From an uncultured Kiritimatiellota bacterium (lineage in GTDB: Bacteria; Verrucomicrobiota; Kiritimatiellia; RFP12; UBA1067): DNA of 64,000 nucleotides. The notes below the pieces were generated by a model. It was not told where the DNA came from, ran no database searches, and saw only the letters and a program-made list of their open reading frames with translations. Made by a program: the position numbers and the translations under genes. The stretch covers positions 1-64,000 of the forward strand of contig CAKULV010000008.1 of NCBI GenBank assembly GCA_934667425.1. Direction: 5' to 3'. This document shows, piece after piece, positions 24,823 through 33,748 of the stretch (its first letter is position 1; each line of letters starts with the position of its first letter).

Positions 24823-26877
24823 ATGTCTGAAGGCGCATTTTTCCAGGATTTGGCGGTACTGATGGCGGCATCGGGGCTTGTGGCCGTTATATTCCAGAGG
24901 CTCAAATGGCCGAAGGTGATAGGCTATCTGCTTGCGGGCATCCTCATGAGCCGCCACACCTGGGGCGGCAGCTTTCTTTCGGAGGGGAGTTCCATACCGA
25001 CGATCGGGCAGCTGGGCATCGTCTTCCTCATGCTTACGCTTGGCCTTGAGTTCTCCGCCGGCGCCCTTAAGAAGGTGAAGGGGGTTTCGGGTCCGATGGC
25101 GCTCGTCGATTCCGTGGTCATGATATGGATAGGCTATACCGTGGGCAGGCGCATCTTCGGCTGGGATTCCGTGCCGTCGCTGTTCCTTGGCGCGGCGATA
25201 TGCGACTCGGCTACCACATTGCTCGCGAAGACGATAGACGAGATGAAGTGGTCTAAGCGCCCGTTCGTGAAATACGTGATATCCACGTCGATCCTCGAGG
25301 ACGTGCTGTGCGTTGGCGTAATCGCGCTTGTTACTGGCGTGGCGAACGGCCGTGGCCTTTCCCTCGGGGCGGTAGGGCTGTCGCTCGGCTCCCTCATGGT
25401 GTTCTTCGTGTGCACCGTCGCAATCGGGTTCGTGCTTGTGCCGCGCCTGCTCAATGCCGTAGCGAAGGACGGGGACGACGAGACCCTCCTCCTCACGCTG
25501 CTCGGATGCTGCTTCCTGGTGTCGTGGATCGCGTACAAGCTGAACTTCTCCCTTGCGCTCGGCGCGTTCCTGATGGGTGTGCTCGGCTCCTCGTCCGTGG
25601 CCCGCAACCGCCTGCTCGACCTGGCCGCGCCGCTGAGGGGCATGTTCGCAGCCGTGTTCTTCGTCTCGATCGGCTGCCTTGTGAACCCTGCCGTATGCCT
25701 GCAGAACGTCGGGACGATCATATTCCTTTCCGCCGTAGTCATCATTGGCAAGGGGGTCAACTGCTTTACGATCTCGATCCTCACCGGGCAGTCGGTGAAG
25801 ATGTCGGTGCAGACCGCGTTCAGCCTTGCGCAGATAGGCGAGTTCGCCTACATGGTCGCCCTGCTGTACATGACGGTCACCGGGGACGCGACGAGCCCCA
25901 TGTACCAGATCGTGGTCGGCGTCTCGCTGCTCACCACGTGCCTCAACCCGTTCATGATCCGCCTGTCCGACCCTGTCGGCGATTGGGCGGAGCGCCGCGT
26001 TCCGGATCGTGTCAAGGGGTGGCTGAGGCAGTACAACGTGTGGCTCGACCGCCTCCGCGCGGCGTCCGTTCCCGACGAGATATCCTCCCGCATTCGCAAG
26101 AGCCTGGTGATGCTCGCCGTTTACTGGGTGCTCATATTCGCGTTCGCGGTGATCGCGAGCATGCTCGACAGGTACGACTGGTCGCGCTTCTCCGAGTTCT
26201 TCGACCAGCACAAGCGGGCCTTCTTCAGCCTTGCGGCGAACATCGCGTTCCTGGCCCTGCTCAAGCCGATATGGACTGCGGGGCGGCACCTTGGCGACGA
26301 CGTGGGCACCCAGCTCCTCTCGGCCTCCAGGAAATCAGGCGGCGAGGCCTGGCTCACGGCAATCCGGCGCACGGCGAGAAGCTTCACGATGCTCGGCGTA
26401 TCGGCGATTACAGTCGGCGAAATACTGATGCTCGACGTGAACCTGATGCCGGCGGAAACCTCGGTGCGCATCGGCATAGCGGTGACGCTCGCGATCGCGG
26501 TCCCGCTTGCCGTACGCTACATATGGCCGGCAATGAACTCCGCCGGCGCGCAGTTCACCGCCGCGCTTGAGGCGGAGGCCCGCATGGCAGAAACGCCAGA
26601 GATGCTCGTTTTCTCCATGCCGGGGGAGCGGTACCTGAAGATGGTGCTGCCGAAGTATTCGCCCGCAATCGGCCTTTCGATCAAGTCTCTTGACATCCGC
26701 GCCAAGACGGGGGCGAGCGTGGTCGTGGTGTCGAGGGGCGACGAGCGCGTGGAGAACCCGGGCGCAGACTGGGTGTTTTCCTCAAACGACATGATAGAGG
26801 CGATAGGGGCGCCGGAGCAGCTTGCGTCGCTGCGCGCCCTCCTCGGCATCGAGAATGGCGCGGGGAGCGCAAGGTGA
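24823..26877 (+). CDS. CPA2-family cation/proton antiporter with C-terminal regulatory domain
   Basis: 684 aa. Residues about 1-400 form 12-13 membrane segments of the KefB/RosB-type Na+(K+)/H+ exchanger domain, with LTLGLEFSAGALKK, the ion-binding-type AAICDSATTLLAKT region (Asp near residue 129) and SLAQIGEFAYM. A second, shorter set of membrane segments lies at about 425-580. A TrkA-C-like domain is at the end (about 590-675; DWVFSSNDMIEAIGAPEQL), which usually binds a nucleotide or ion as regulator. Such proteins exchange K+ or Na+ for protons. ATG 24823 was chosen over GTG 24817 because MSEGAFFQD leads into the first membrane segment. Its stop overlaps the PHP gene start (GTGA). Confidence 0.87.
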   Translation: MSEGAFFQDLAVLMAASGLVAVIFQRLKWPKVIGYLLAGILMSRHTWGGSFLSEGSSIPTIGQLGIVFLMLTLGLEFSAGALKKVKGVSGPMALVDSVVMIWIGYTVGRRIFGWDSVPSLFLGAAICDSATTLLAKTIDEMKWSKRPFVKYVISTSILEDVLCVGVIALVTGVANGRGLSLGAVGLSLGSLMVFFVCTVAIGFVLVPRLLNAVAKDGDDETLLLTLLGCCFLVSWIAYKLNFSLALGAFLMGVLGSSSVARNRLLDLAAPLRGMFAAVFFVSIGCLVNPAVCLQNVGTIIFLSAVVIIGKGVNCFTISILTGQSVKMSVQTAFSLAQIGEFAYMVALLYMTVTGDATSPMYQIVVGVSLLTTCLNPFMIRLSDPVGDWAERRVPDRVKGWLRQYNVWLDRLRAASVPDEISSRIRKSLVMLAVYWVLIFAFAVIASMLDRYDWSRFSEFFDQHKRAFFSLAANIAFLALLKPIWTAGRHLGDDVGTQLLSASRKSGGEAWLTAIRRTARSFTMLGVSAITVGEILMLDVNLMPAETSVRIGIAVTLAIAVPLAVRYIWPAMNSAGAQFTAALEAEARMAETPEMLVFSMPGERYLKMVLPKYSPAIGLSIKSLDIRAKTGASVVVVSRGDERVENPGADWVFSSNDMIEAIGAPEQLASLRALLGIENGAGSAR

Positions 26878-27740
26878 TAGACCTGCACGTGCACAGTTCG
26901 GGCAGCGACGGGACGTGTTCGCCCGCCGAGCTTGCGGAGATGGGACGGGACTTCTACGCGATGGCCCTCACGGACCACGACAACTGCGATGGGGTGGAAG
27001 AGTTTATGCGCGTGTGCGGTTCTGTCCATCGGGATTCCGGGCGGATACGGCTTGCGGGCATCGAGCTCAGCGTTGATCCCGGCGAGGGCTACGGAATCTT
27101 CCATCTGCTCGGACTCGGCATGGATCCGGAAAACGAGGGCCTCAAGGGGCTCCTCCGCCGCATCCTCGATGGCCGCAACGAGCGCAACGCGAAGATACTG
27201 GCGCGTTTCGAGTCGATAGGCATACGCATTCCGGCGGACGAGATTGCCGCCTACGCCCATGGAGATATACTTGCGCGTCCGCATTTCGCGAAATGGCTTG
27301 TCGATCACGGGTATTCCGGCGACGTGAAGGCAGCGTTCGATGCCTACCTGACCCCATCGTCGCCGCCGGAGACGAAGTGCTACGTGTCTCGCTTCCGCCC
27401 GGATCCGAAGGATGCGTTCGACGCGATCCACGCGGCCGGAGGAGTCGCCATAATGGCGCATCCACGCTATTGGACGAAAGACCCGTCGGCGCTGCGCACC
27501 GGGCTTTCCAGACTCAAGGCGGCGGGGCTTGACGGCATAGAGGCCATCTACCAGGCAAACGAGCCGGGCGAAACCGTAGAGCACGTGCGGGCGGCGAAGG
27601 AACTTGGCCTTTGCATGACGGCCGGGAGCGATTTCCACGGCAGCAACAAGCCGTCCGTCACCCTTGGAATGAATGTTGACGATGAAGTGGCGTTCCTCCG
27701 TCCGTTGCTCGAACGCATTGGGTTCTGGAGGAACGCGTAG
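26874..27740 (+). CDS. PHP-domain metal-dependent phosphoesterase
   Basis: 288 aa of the PHP superfamily (trinuclear-metal phosphoesterases; characterised relatives include a nucleoside 3',5'-bisphosphate phosphatase). Metal-binding motifs are all visible: HVHSSGSDG at residues 5-13, ALTDHDNCDG near 32-41, a Glu in GIELS near 65, AHPRYW near 196 and SDFHG near 256. It is cytoplasmic, with no signal. The GTG start overlaps the antiporter stop by four bases, so translation is coupled. Substrate is not deducible. Confidence 0.88.
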   Translation: MIDLHVHSSGSDGTCSPAELAEMGRDFYAMALTDHDNCDGVEEFMRVCGSVHRDSGRIRLAGIELSVDPGEGYGIFHLLGLGMDPENEGLKGLLRRILDGRNERNAKILARFESIGIRIPADEIAAYAHGDILARPHFAKWLVDHGYSGDVKAAFDAYLTPSSPPETKCYVSRFRPDPKDAFDAIHAAGGVAIMAHPRYWTKDPSALRTGLSRLKAAGLDGIEAIYQANEPGETVEHVRAAKELGLCMTAGSDFHGSNKPSVTLGMNVDDEVAFLRPLLERIGFWRNA

Positions 27741-27744
27741 CCGC

Positions 27745-28620
27745 ATGGCCGGACTTGCGAAAGGGCTTTGGCTCGCCCCGCTCAGGGGCGTTACGGTGCG
27801 CACTTTCCGCGCCGTGTTCGGCGACGCCATGGCCGAGGCCGGCTTCTCCGGCGCATTCGCGCCGTTCATACCGGCCAACGCAGGCTTCAGGTTCTCACGG
27901 AAGCTCTTTGCCGACATCATGCCGGATGCCGGCGGATCCCGTCTTGAACTTGTCCCCCAGGTGATCGGCAAGGATCCGGCGGCGCTTCGGGATTGGTGCA
28001 AGGCGGTAAAGGATCTTGGATATGCCCGTGCAGACCTGAATGCGGGATGTCCGTTCCCGATGATCCGCAAGAAGGGGCGTGGCTCTGGTCTCATGCGAAC
28101 GCCTGATGTCCTGGACAGGATGCTCGAGGCCGGGTGCGACGAGATGGGGCCGGGCGGGTTCTCCGTCAAGACGCGCCTTGGCGTCGAGCGCACGGACGAG
28201 CTTCCTGCCCTGATGCCGATCATGAACCGCTATCCGCTCGCGGCCATCACTATCCATGCTCGGACCGCAAGGCAGATGTACGACGGCGGCGTGGACATTG
28301 CCGCATTCAGGGACGCCATGCGCGTTTCCAGTGTCCCCGTGATATACAACGGAGACGCGGACGTAGGCGACACGCTTGGCGACGGGCTCATGGTAGGCAG
28401 GCGTTTCATCATCGGCCTTGCCATGCGCACGGACGCCAGGGCGCTCCTTTCGGAATACATTGAGGCGAGCCGACGCGAGCTGTGCGGAGATGCGCCAGTG
28501 CTTGGACGCATCAAGGAACTGCTGTCCTACTGGTGCCGGGATGGGAAGTGGCGCAGCCTGTGGCCGACGGTCAAGATATGCCGCAGCGTGAGCGAGGTGC
28601 AATCCGTTCTCAACATGTGA
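27745..28620 (+). CDS. tRNA-dihydrouridine synthase family protein
   Basis: An FMN enzyme reducing uridines in the D-loop of tRNA with NADPH. The 291-aa product has APLRGVTVRTFR (FMN-binding start of the barrel), DLNAGCPFPMIRKKGRGSGLM with the catalytic acid Cys (near residue 99), SVKTRLG with the conserved Lys, and TIHARTARQMYDG with the conserved His. It is a little shorter than E. coli Dus enzymes (about 315-345 aa), mainly at the C-terminal tRNA-binding helices. ATG 27745 lies five bases after the PHP stop with GGAGGA about 14 nt upstream. The TGA stop codon is part of the ilvD promoter. Confidence 0.87.
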   Translation: MAGLAKGLWLAPLRGVTVRTFRAVFGDAMAEAGFSGAFAPFIPANAGFRFSRKLFADIMPDAGGSRLELVPQVIGKDPAALRDWCKAVKDLGYARADLNAGCPFPMIRKKGRGSGLMRTPDVLDRMLEAGCDEMGPGGFSVKTRLGVERTDELPALMPIMNRYPLAAITIHARTARQMYDGGVDIAAFRDAMRVSSVPVIYNGDADVGDTLGDGLMVGRRFIIGLAMRTDARALLSEYIEASRRELCGDAPVLGRIKELLSYWCRDGKWRSLWPTVKICRSVSEVQSVLNM

Positions 28621-28626
28621 TATAAT
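28618..28626 (+). promoter_or_regulatory. Extended -10 for ilvD, overlapping the upstream stop codon
   Basis: TGA-TATAAT: the Dus stop codon (28618-28620) supplies the TGn and the perfect hexamer follows at once (28621-28626). The predicted RNA start is near 28633, giving a leader of about 65 nt. Confidence 0.6.
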
Positions 28627-28643
28627 CCACCAATCGACGCGAA

Positions 28644-28670
28644 TCCGCATCCATGCCGAAATGATGCGGA
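28644..28670 (+). other. Hairpin in the ilvD 5' leader
   Basis: TCCGCATC (28644-28651) pairs perfectly with GATGCGGA (28663-28670) around an 11-nt loop. It lies between the predicted RNA start and the AAAAAGGAG binding site. There is no U tract and no leader peptide rich in Ile, Leu or Val codons, so classic attenuation is not supported. It may affect RNA stability or bind a regulator. Confidence 0.35.
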
Positions 28671-28699
28671 GGCGCACATAAAGACAAAAAGGAGCAAAG

Positions 28700-30367
28700 A
28701 TGGTTTCCGATCAGGTGAAGAAGGGCAAGGAACGCGCACCGCACAGGTCGCTTCTGTTTGCCACCGGGATGAAGCGTTCAGACATGAAGAAGCCCTTCAT
28801 CGGCATATGCAATTCCTACGAGAGTTTCGTTCCCGGGCACTGCCACCTCAACAAAGTCGGCGAATTCCTGAAGAAGTGCGTGATAGAGGCCGGCGGCGTA
28901 CCGATGGAGTTCAACACGATAGCAGTCTGCGACGGGATCGCGATGGCCCATCAGGGCATGAAGTATTCGCTTCCGAGCCGTGAGCTGATAGCGGATAGCG
29001 TGGAGACGGTAGCCCGTGCGCATTGCTTCGACGCGATGATCTGCGTGCCCAACTGCGACAAGATCGTCCCGGGGATGCTGCTTGGCGCACTCCGCGTGAA
29101 CATCCCCACGATATTCGCGTCCGGCGGCCCGATGGCCCCCGGCCACAACCCGCTCACCGGGGCGGATTCCGACCTCAATACGGTGTTCGAGGGCGTAGGC
29201 GCGGAGAATGCGGGAAAGATATCGGCTAAAGACCTTGAGAGGATCGAGGAGACTTCATGCCCCGGCTGCGGATCGTGCTCCGGCATGTTCACGGCCAACT
29301 CCATGAACTGCCTCTACGAGGCGCTTGGCATAGCGCTGCCGGGCAACGGCACGATCCTTGCGGTCGATCCGAAGCGGCAGGATCTGTATCGCCTCGCCGC
29401 GAAGCGCATCGTGCAGATGGCGAAGAAGGGCGGCCCGAAGCCCCGCGACCTCGTGACGGCGGAATCGCTGGACAACGCCATTACGCTCGACATGGCGATG
29501 GGCGGCTCCACGAACACCGTCCTGCACACGCTTGCGATAGCGCGGGAGGCCGGGGTGGACTTCACGCTTGAGCGCATGAACGAGCTTTCGGCCCGCACCC
29601 CGTACATATGCAAGCTTGCTCCGAGCGGACACTACCATGTCGCAGACCTTGATCGTGCGGGCGGCATAATGGCGATTCTGAAGCGATTGCCGTCCAAGCT
29701 GCTGCACCTCGGATGCCAGACGGTGGGAGGCAAGACCATCGGGCAGTTCGTCAAGGCGGCGAAGATCGGCGACGATGACGTAATCCGCAAGCTGGACAAC
29801 GCATATTCGCAAGACGGCGGACTCGCCGTGCTGTGGGGGAACCTGGCCACGCGAGGGGCGGTAGTGAAGAAGGGCGGCGTCGCGCCGTCCATGATGAGCT
29901 TCACCGGCAAGGCGATATGCTTCGACTCCCAGGAAGAGGCGTGTGAAGGCATACTTGGCGGCAAGGTGAAGCCGGGCCATGTGGTGGTGATACGGTATGA
30001 GGGGCCGAAGGGCGGGCCGGGGATGCAGGAGATGCTGGCGCCTACGAGCTACATAATCGGCGCAGGCCTCGGCGAATCCGTGGCGCTCATCACGGATGGC
30101 AGGTTCTCCGGCGCCACGCATGGCGCGTGCGTGGGGCACGTCTCGCCGGAGGCGGCGGAGGGCGGCCTCATCGGGCTGCTCAAGGATGGCGACCGGATCA
30201 CCATCGACATACCGAACCGCGCCATATGCGCCAAGCTGTCGAAGTCAGAGATCGCAAGCCGCGCAAAGAAGGCGAAGAAGTGGACGCCTCGCATAAGGGG
30301 CGGATGGCTTGAACGCTACGCGCAGTTTGTCGGCAACGCCTCGACAGGGGCATCGCTGAAACCTTAA
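28700..30367 (+). CDS. ilvD: Dihydroxy-acid dehydratase
   Basis: IlvD dehydrates dihydroxy-isovalerate and -methylvalerate to the keto-acid precursors of valine/leucine and isoleucine, using an Fe-S cluster and Mg2+. The 555-aa product has PFIGICNSYESFVPGHCHL at the N-terminus, the Fe-S cysteines in PNCDKIVPGM (near residue 117) and CPGCGSCSGMFTANSMNCL (near residue 189), GGSTNTVLH, and the C-terminal DGRFSGATHGACVGHVSPEA. Length is normal. AAAAAGGAG lies nine nt before the ATG. No other branched-chain gene is adjacent, and it has its own promoter. Related sugar-acid dehydratases share the fold, but the motifs and length fit IlvD well. Confidence 0.93.
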   Translation: MVSDQVKKGKERAPHRSLLFATGMKRSDMKKPFIGICNSYESFVPGHCHLNKVGEFLKKCVIEAGGVPMEFNTIAVCDGIAMAHQGMKYSLPSRELIADSVETVARAHCFDAMICVPNCDKIVPGMLLGALRVNIPTIFASGGPMAPGHNPLTGADSDLNTVFEGVGAENAGKISAKDLERIEETSCPGCGSCSGMFTANSMNCLYEALGIALPGNGTILAVDPKRQDLYRLAAKRIVQMAKKGGPKPRDLVTAESLDNAITLDMAMGGSTNTVLHTLAIAREAGVDFTLERMNELSARTPYICKLAPSGHYHVADLDRAGGIMAILKRLPSKLLHLGCQTVGGKTIGQFVKAAKIGDDDVIRKLDNAYSQDGGLAVLWGNLATRGAVVKKGGVAPSMMSFTGKAICFDSQEEACEGILGGKVKPGHVVVIRYEGPKGGPGMQEMLAPTSYIIGAGLGESVALITDGRFSGATHGACVGHVSPEAAEGGLIGLLKDGDRITIDIPNRAICAKLSKSEIASRAKKAKKWTPRIRGGWLERYAQFVGNASTGASLKP

Positions 30368-30372
30368 AGAGA

Positions 30373-30430
30373 TTTACGATTTGCGGTTTACGATTTATGA
30401 TGCATTTAGGGATTTGATCATTTGATGATC
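30373..30430. repeat. Short direct repeats upstream of the GH78 gene
   Basis: TTTACGATTT occurs at 30373-30382 and 30387-30396. GATCAT-ttg-ATGATC (30416-30430) is a small palindrome. The A+T-rich 86-bp gap between ilvD and the rhamnosidase gene holds nothing else I can name; a promoter is likely, but no convincing -10/-35 pair is seen. Confidence 0.5.
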
Positions 30431-30453
30431 TATTATCAACCACACAACTGACT

Positions 30454-33390
30454 ATGAAAACAATAACGATCCATATCGCAGCCGCCATGTGCGCCGCCGC
30501 AGTGGTTTCGGGATGCAGCCTGAAACCAACGGCCGATGCAGCTGCGTCTACCGTTGAATTGCGGGTAAACCATCTCGCGTATCCGGCTAACGTCTCGTCA
30601 AGGCCGACGTTCTCGTGGAAGATGTCAAGTGCGCGGAATGGCGCGAGGCAGACCGCCTACAGGATTGCGGTGCGCGAGGACGCGCCCGACGGAGCCACCG
30701 TGTGGGAGTCCGGGATCGTCAAGTCCGGCGAATCCGTAGGCATAAGGTATGCCGGCGCGGCGCTGAAGAGCGCCCGCCGCTATTTCTGGAAGGTTGGCGT
30801 CTGCGACGAGAAGGGCGCGTGGCTTTCGCCTGTGGAGGGTTTCTTCGAGACGGGGCTTCTCTCCGCAGACGACTGGGACGGGTCCGTCTGGATATCGGCG
30901 GCGGATTCAAGGGTCAAGAAGACCTCATCCAAACTTCGCGACGACGGCATGCCGGCCTACGATGGCAAGGACGGGCATGAGGCAGAGCCGGGGACGTCCT
31001 GCTTCGTCAAGGGCATCGCTAACGGCAAGGCCGTCAAGGAGGCGTACTGGACTGTCACGGGCCTTGGCGTTTTCGAGGCGTACGTGAACGGAAAGCCCGT
31101 ATCGCGGAAATGCGGGCGCACGGGGAAGATGACCCGCGATTTCCTGAAGCCGGGGTTCACGCACGCGCTCAAGACCAGGCACTCGTTCACCTATGACGTG
31201 ACGCATCTCATGAAGACCGGCGCATCTGATTCCAACGTGTTTGCGGCACAGGTGTCGGCAGGATGGTGGCGCGACCGGATCGTGAGCTTCGTCGGCAGGA
31301 AGAGCGCATTCCGCGCACAGTTGATCTTGCGGTATGCGGACGGCACGGAAAGGCGCGTGGGGACGGACGCCACATGGCTTTCCGCCGTGTCAGGATCCGT
31401 GAAGAGCGCGGCGATATTCGATGGGGAGGACTACGATGCCCGCATCGGTAACGCCTGGATGGCGGAGGCCGCCCCAAGTGGATTCAAGGCGTCCGAGCCG
31501 AACGGCGAATTCAAGGGCAACATATTCCCGATGGAGGGTGCGCCGGTCAGGCTTCGATGCGACCTTGCGCTTTCTCCCTCCGAAATGTATGTTTGGAAGG
31601 GCGTGGATGGAGTTAAGCCGAATGAGTTCGGAACGGTTCGGAAACTGAGGACGTACCGCGACGGCGACGTGATCGAGCTGGATGCCGGCGAGACGCTGGT
31701 CGTCGATTTCGCGCAGAATGCGGCGGCGGTTCCGTCATTCGAGTTCTCTGCGGCTGCGGGGACTGTGCTGAAGATGCTTCCGGCGGAGATGCTGAACGAC
31801 GGCAATGGCGCGAAGAGCAGGGGCAACGACGGGCCTGAGGGTTCGATCTACTTCACGAACTACCGCCGCGCCAAGACGACCCTGAATTACACGTTCGCCG
31901 GGACCGGCGTGGAGAAATACCATCCGGAGTTCACGTTCTTCGGCTATCGCTACGCCTCGATGACTGCAACCGGCAAGGTCAGGATATCCAAGATGCGCTC
32001 GATTCCGGTAACGTCGATCCTGAAGAGCACCGAGACGGGCCGCCTCTCCACGGGCGTTGCGGACGTGAACAGGCTCGTCTCCAACATCCTCTGGGGCCAA
32101 TACTCCAACTACCTTTCGGTGCCGACGGACTGTCCACAGCGCAACGAGCGTCTGGGATGGACGGCGGACACGCAGGTGTTTGCGCAGGCCGGATCGTTCA
32201 ACGCCGACACGTATGGCTTCCTCGTGAAGTGGATGCGCGACATGCGCGACACGCAGTATCCGGACGGATCGTACACGGGCGTCGCGCCTTCCGCACAGTA
32301 TGGGCAGATAGTCCACCAGCTTGGCTGGGCGGATGCCGGCATAATCGTGCCGTACGCAATGTGGCGGCAGTTCGGCGACGCGCAGATCATCGACGAGAAC
32401 TGGGAGTCGATGAAGAGGTTCATGGCCCTTCTCGACGCCATGAAGTACACCTCGGAGCAGTCGATGGCGCACCAGTGGGCCGACTGGCTCAGCTATGAGG
32501 CGATGGAGACGAACTCCGGCCGCGCCTACACCAAGGATGCAAACGGCAAACGTCAGGTAAGCGACGAGGCAAAGCAGTACTGGCAATACCTCGGCGGCTG
32601 CTATTGGCTGTGGGATTCACGGATGATGGCCGAGATGGCGAAAGCGACCGGAAGAGAGGCGGACGCCGGGTACTTCGATGCAATGGCAGGCCGTGCGCTC
32701 GAGTATGTGCGTGAAAAGTTCGTCGCGCAGGACGGCATGCTCCTGCCCCTCTTCCGGGAAATGCAGACGCCCGCGCTGTTCGCGCTCAAGCTGGGCCTGC
32801 TTGAGAAGCCACAGGCGATCGCGGCGACGAAAGCCTCTCTCCTTGAGAACTTCAAGGCTCATGGCGATTGCCTCCAGACGGGCTTTCTTGGAACGTCGAT
32901 CCTGATGGACACGCTTACCTACGATGTCGGTGCGCCGGAGATGGCGTATACGCTGCTCCTCCAGCACAAGAACCCCTCGTGGCTCTATTCCGTGGATCAG
33001 GGGGCGACGACAATCTGGGAACGCTGGAATTCGTACGTGAAGGCGACGGGATTCGGCCCTTCCGGCATGAACTCCTTCAACCACTACGCCTATGGGGCTG
33101 TGCTTTCCTGGATGTACGGCACGATGGCAGGCATCCGCGCCGGTGATTGCGGCGGATACAGGCACTTCATCCTTGCCCCGATCCCGGATCGCCGTGTCGG
33201 GAAGGTCGATGCCGAGTTCAATTCGCCGTACGGCAAGATCCGTTCCGCATGGGCCTATGCCGGGAACGGCGGATGTTCCTGGACGTTCACCATCCCGGCG
33301 AACACCACAGCCACGGTCAGGCTTCCGAACGGGAAGACTGAGGAGCTTGCCGCCGGCACGTACACCCGTACGCTTGTGTCCGCAAAGTGA
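30454..33390 (+). CDS. GH78 alpha-L-rhamnosidase, lipoprotein
   Basis: 978 aa. Lipoprotein signal ends in VVSGC (Cys21). The product follows the bacterial alpha-L-rhamnosidase layout: N-terminal beta domain (about 35-130, LRVNHLAYPANVSSRPTFSWKM), a beta-sandwich with a lectin-like insert (about 140-360), the alpha/alpha-barrel catalytic domain (about 510-850; SVPTDCPQRNERLGWTAD, with the general-acid region, and GSYTGVAPS) and a C-terminal beta domain (ILAPIPDRRVGKVDAEFNSPYGKI). The enzyme releases terminal L-rhamnose from plant or bacterial polysaccharides. It may act together with GH105 at 3.3 kb on rhamnogalacturonan, but the genes are not linked. The cupin gene follows 45 bp later with its own AAGGAG. 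Confidence 0.92.
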   Translation: MKTITIHIAAAMCAAAVVSGCSLKPTADAAASTVELRVNHLAYPANVSSRPTFSWKMSSARNGARQTAYRIAVREDAPDGATVWESGIVKSGESVGIRYAGAALKSARRYFWKVGVCDEKGAWLSPVEGFFETGLLSADDWDGSVWISAADSRVKKTSSKLRDDGMPAYDGKDGHEAEPGTSCFVKGIANGKAVKEAYWTVTGLGVFEAYVNGKPVSRKCGRTGKMTRDFLKPGFTHALKTRHSFTYDVTHLMKTGASDSNVFAAQVSAGWWRDRIVSFVGRKSAFRAQLILRYADGTERRVGTDATWLSAVSGSVKSAAIFDGEDYDARIGNAWMAEAAPSGFKASEPNGEFKGNIFPMEGAPVRLRCDLALSPSEMYVWKGVDGVKPNEFGTVRKLRTYRDGDVIELDAGETLVVDFAQNAAAVPSFEFSAAAGTVLKMLPAEMLNDGNGAKSRGNDGPEGSIYFTNYRRAKTTLNYTFAGTGVEKYHPEFTFFGYRYASMTATGKVRISKMRSIPVTSILKSTETGRLSTGVADVNRLVSNILWGQYSNYLSVPTDCPQRNERLGWTADTQVFAQAGSFNADTYGFLVKWMRDMRDTQYPDGSYTGVAPSAQYGQIVHQLGWADAGIIVPYAMWRQFGDAQIIDENWESMKRFMALLDAMKYTSEQSMAHQWADWLSYEAMETNSGRAYTKDANGKRQVSDEAKQYWQYLGGCYWLWDSRMMAEMAKATGREADAGYFDAMAGRALEYVREKFVAQDGMLLPLFREMQTPALFALKLGLLEKPQAIAATKASLLENFKAHGDCLQTGFLGTSILMDTLTYDVGAPEMAYTLLLQHKNPSWLYSVDQGATTIWERWNSYVKATGFGPSGMNSFNHYAYGAVLSWMYGTMAGIRAGDCGGYRHFILAPIPDRRVGKVDAEFNSPYGKIRSAWAYAGNGGCSWTFTIPANTTATVRLPNGKTEELAAGTYTRTLVSAK

Positions 33391-33435
33391 ACGGGCTGAA
33401 GCAATTTGACAACAACAAAACAAGGAGACATCAAG

Positions 33436-33741
33436 ATGGAAATAGAGATGATGGGAGACGTCAGGCTTGAGAAGCTCATTGGCAAGGAGCAGATGGCTGA
33501 CAAGCTTGGCCTGTACGCGCGTGTGGTTGTGCCGCCGAAGAGCGCGGTGCCGTACCACCAGCACGTCGGCAACGGCGAGGTGTACTACTTCCTCACGGGC
33601 GAGGGCGAGTACAGCGACAACGGCGTTGTGCGCACCGTAAAGCCCGGCGACGTCACGTGGACGCCTGACGGGTCGTCGCATGGCGTCGAAAACAAGGGCG
33701 ATGTCGATCTCACGTTCATGGCCCTCATAATCAACAAGTGA
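33436..33741 (+). CDS. Small cupin-domain protein
   Basis: 101 aa, a single cupin beta-barrel. The metal-binding motif is HQHVGNGEVYYFLTGEGEY (residues 37-55: two His and a Glu) and the second motif has PGDVTWTPDGSSHG, with the third His. Members bind a metal and act as small isomerases, dioxygenases or sugar-binding proteins; the role here is unknown. ATG 33436 is set by AAGGAG at 33422-33427. The in-frame TTG 33406 is rejected because that binding site would then lie inside the gene. The methyltransferase gene begins eight bp after its stop. Confidence 0.85.
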   Translation: MEIEMMGDVRLEKLIGKEQMADKLGLYARVVVPPKSAVPYHQHVGNGEVYYFLTGEGEYSDNGVVRTVKPGDVTWTPDGSSHGVENKGDVDLTFMALIINK

Positions 33742-33748
33742 GATTACG

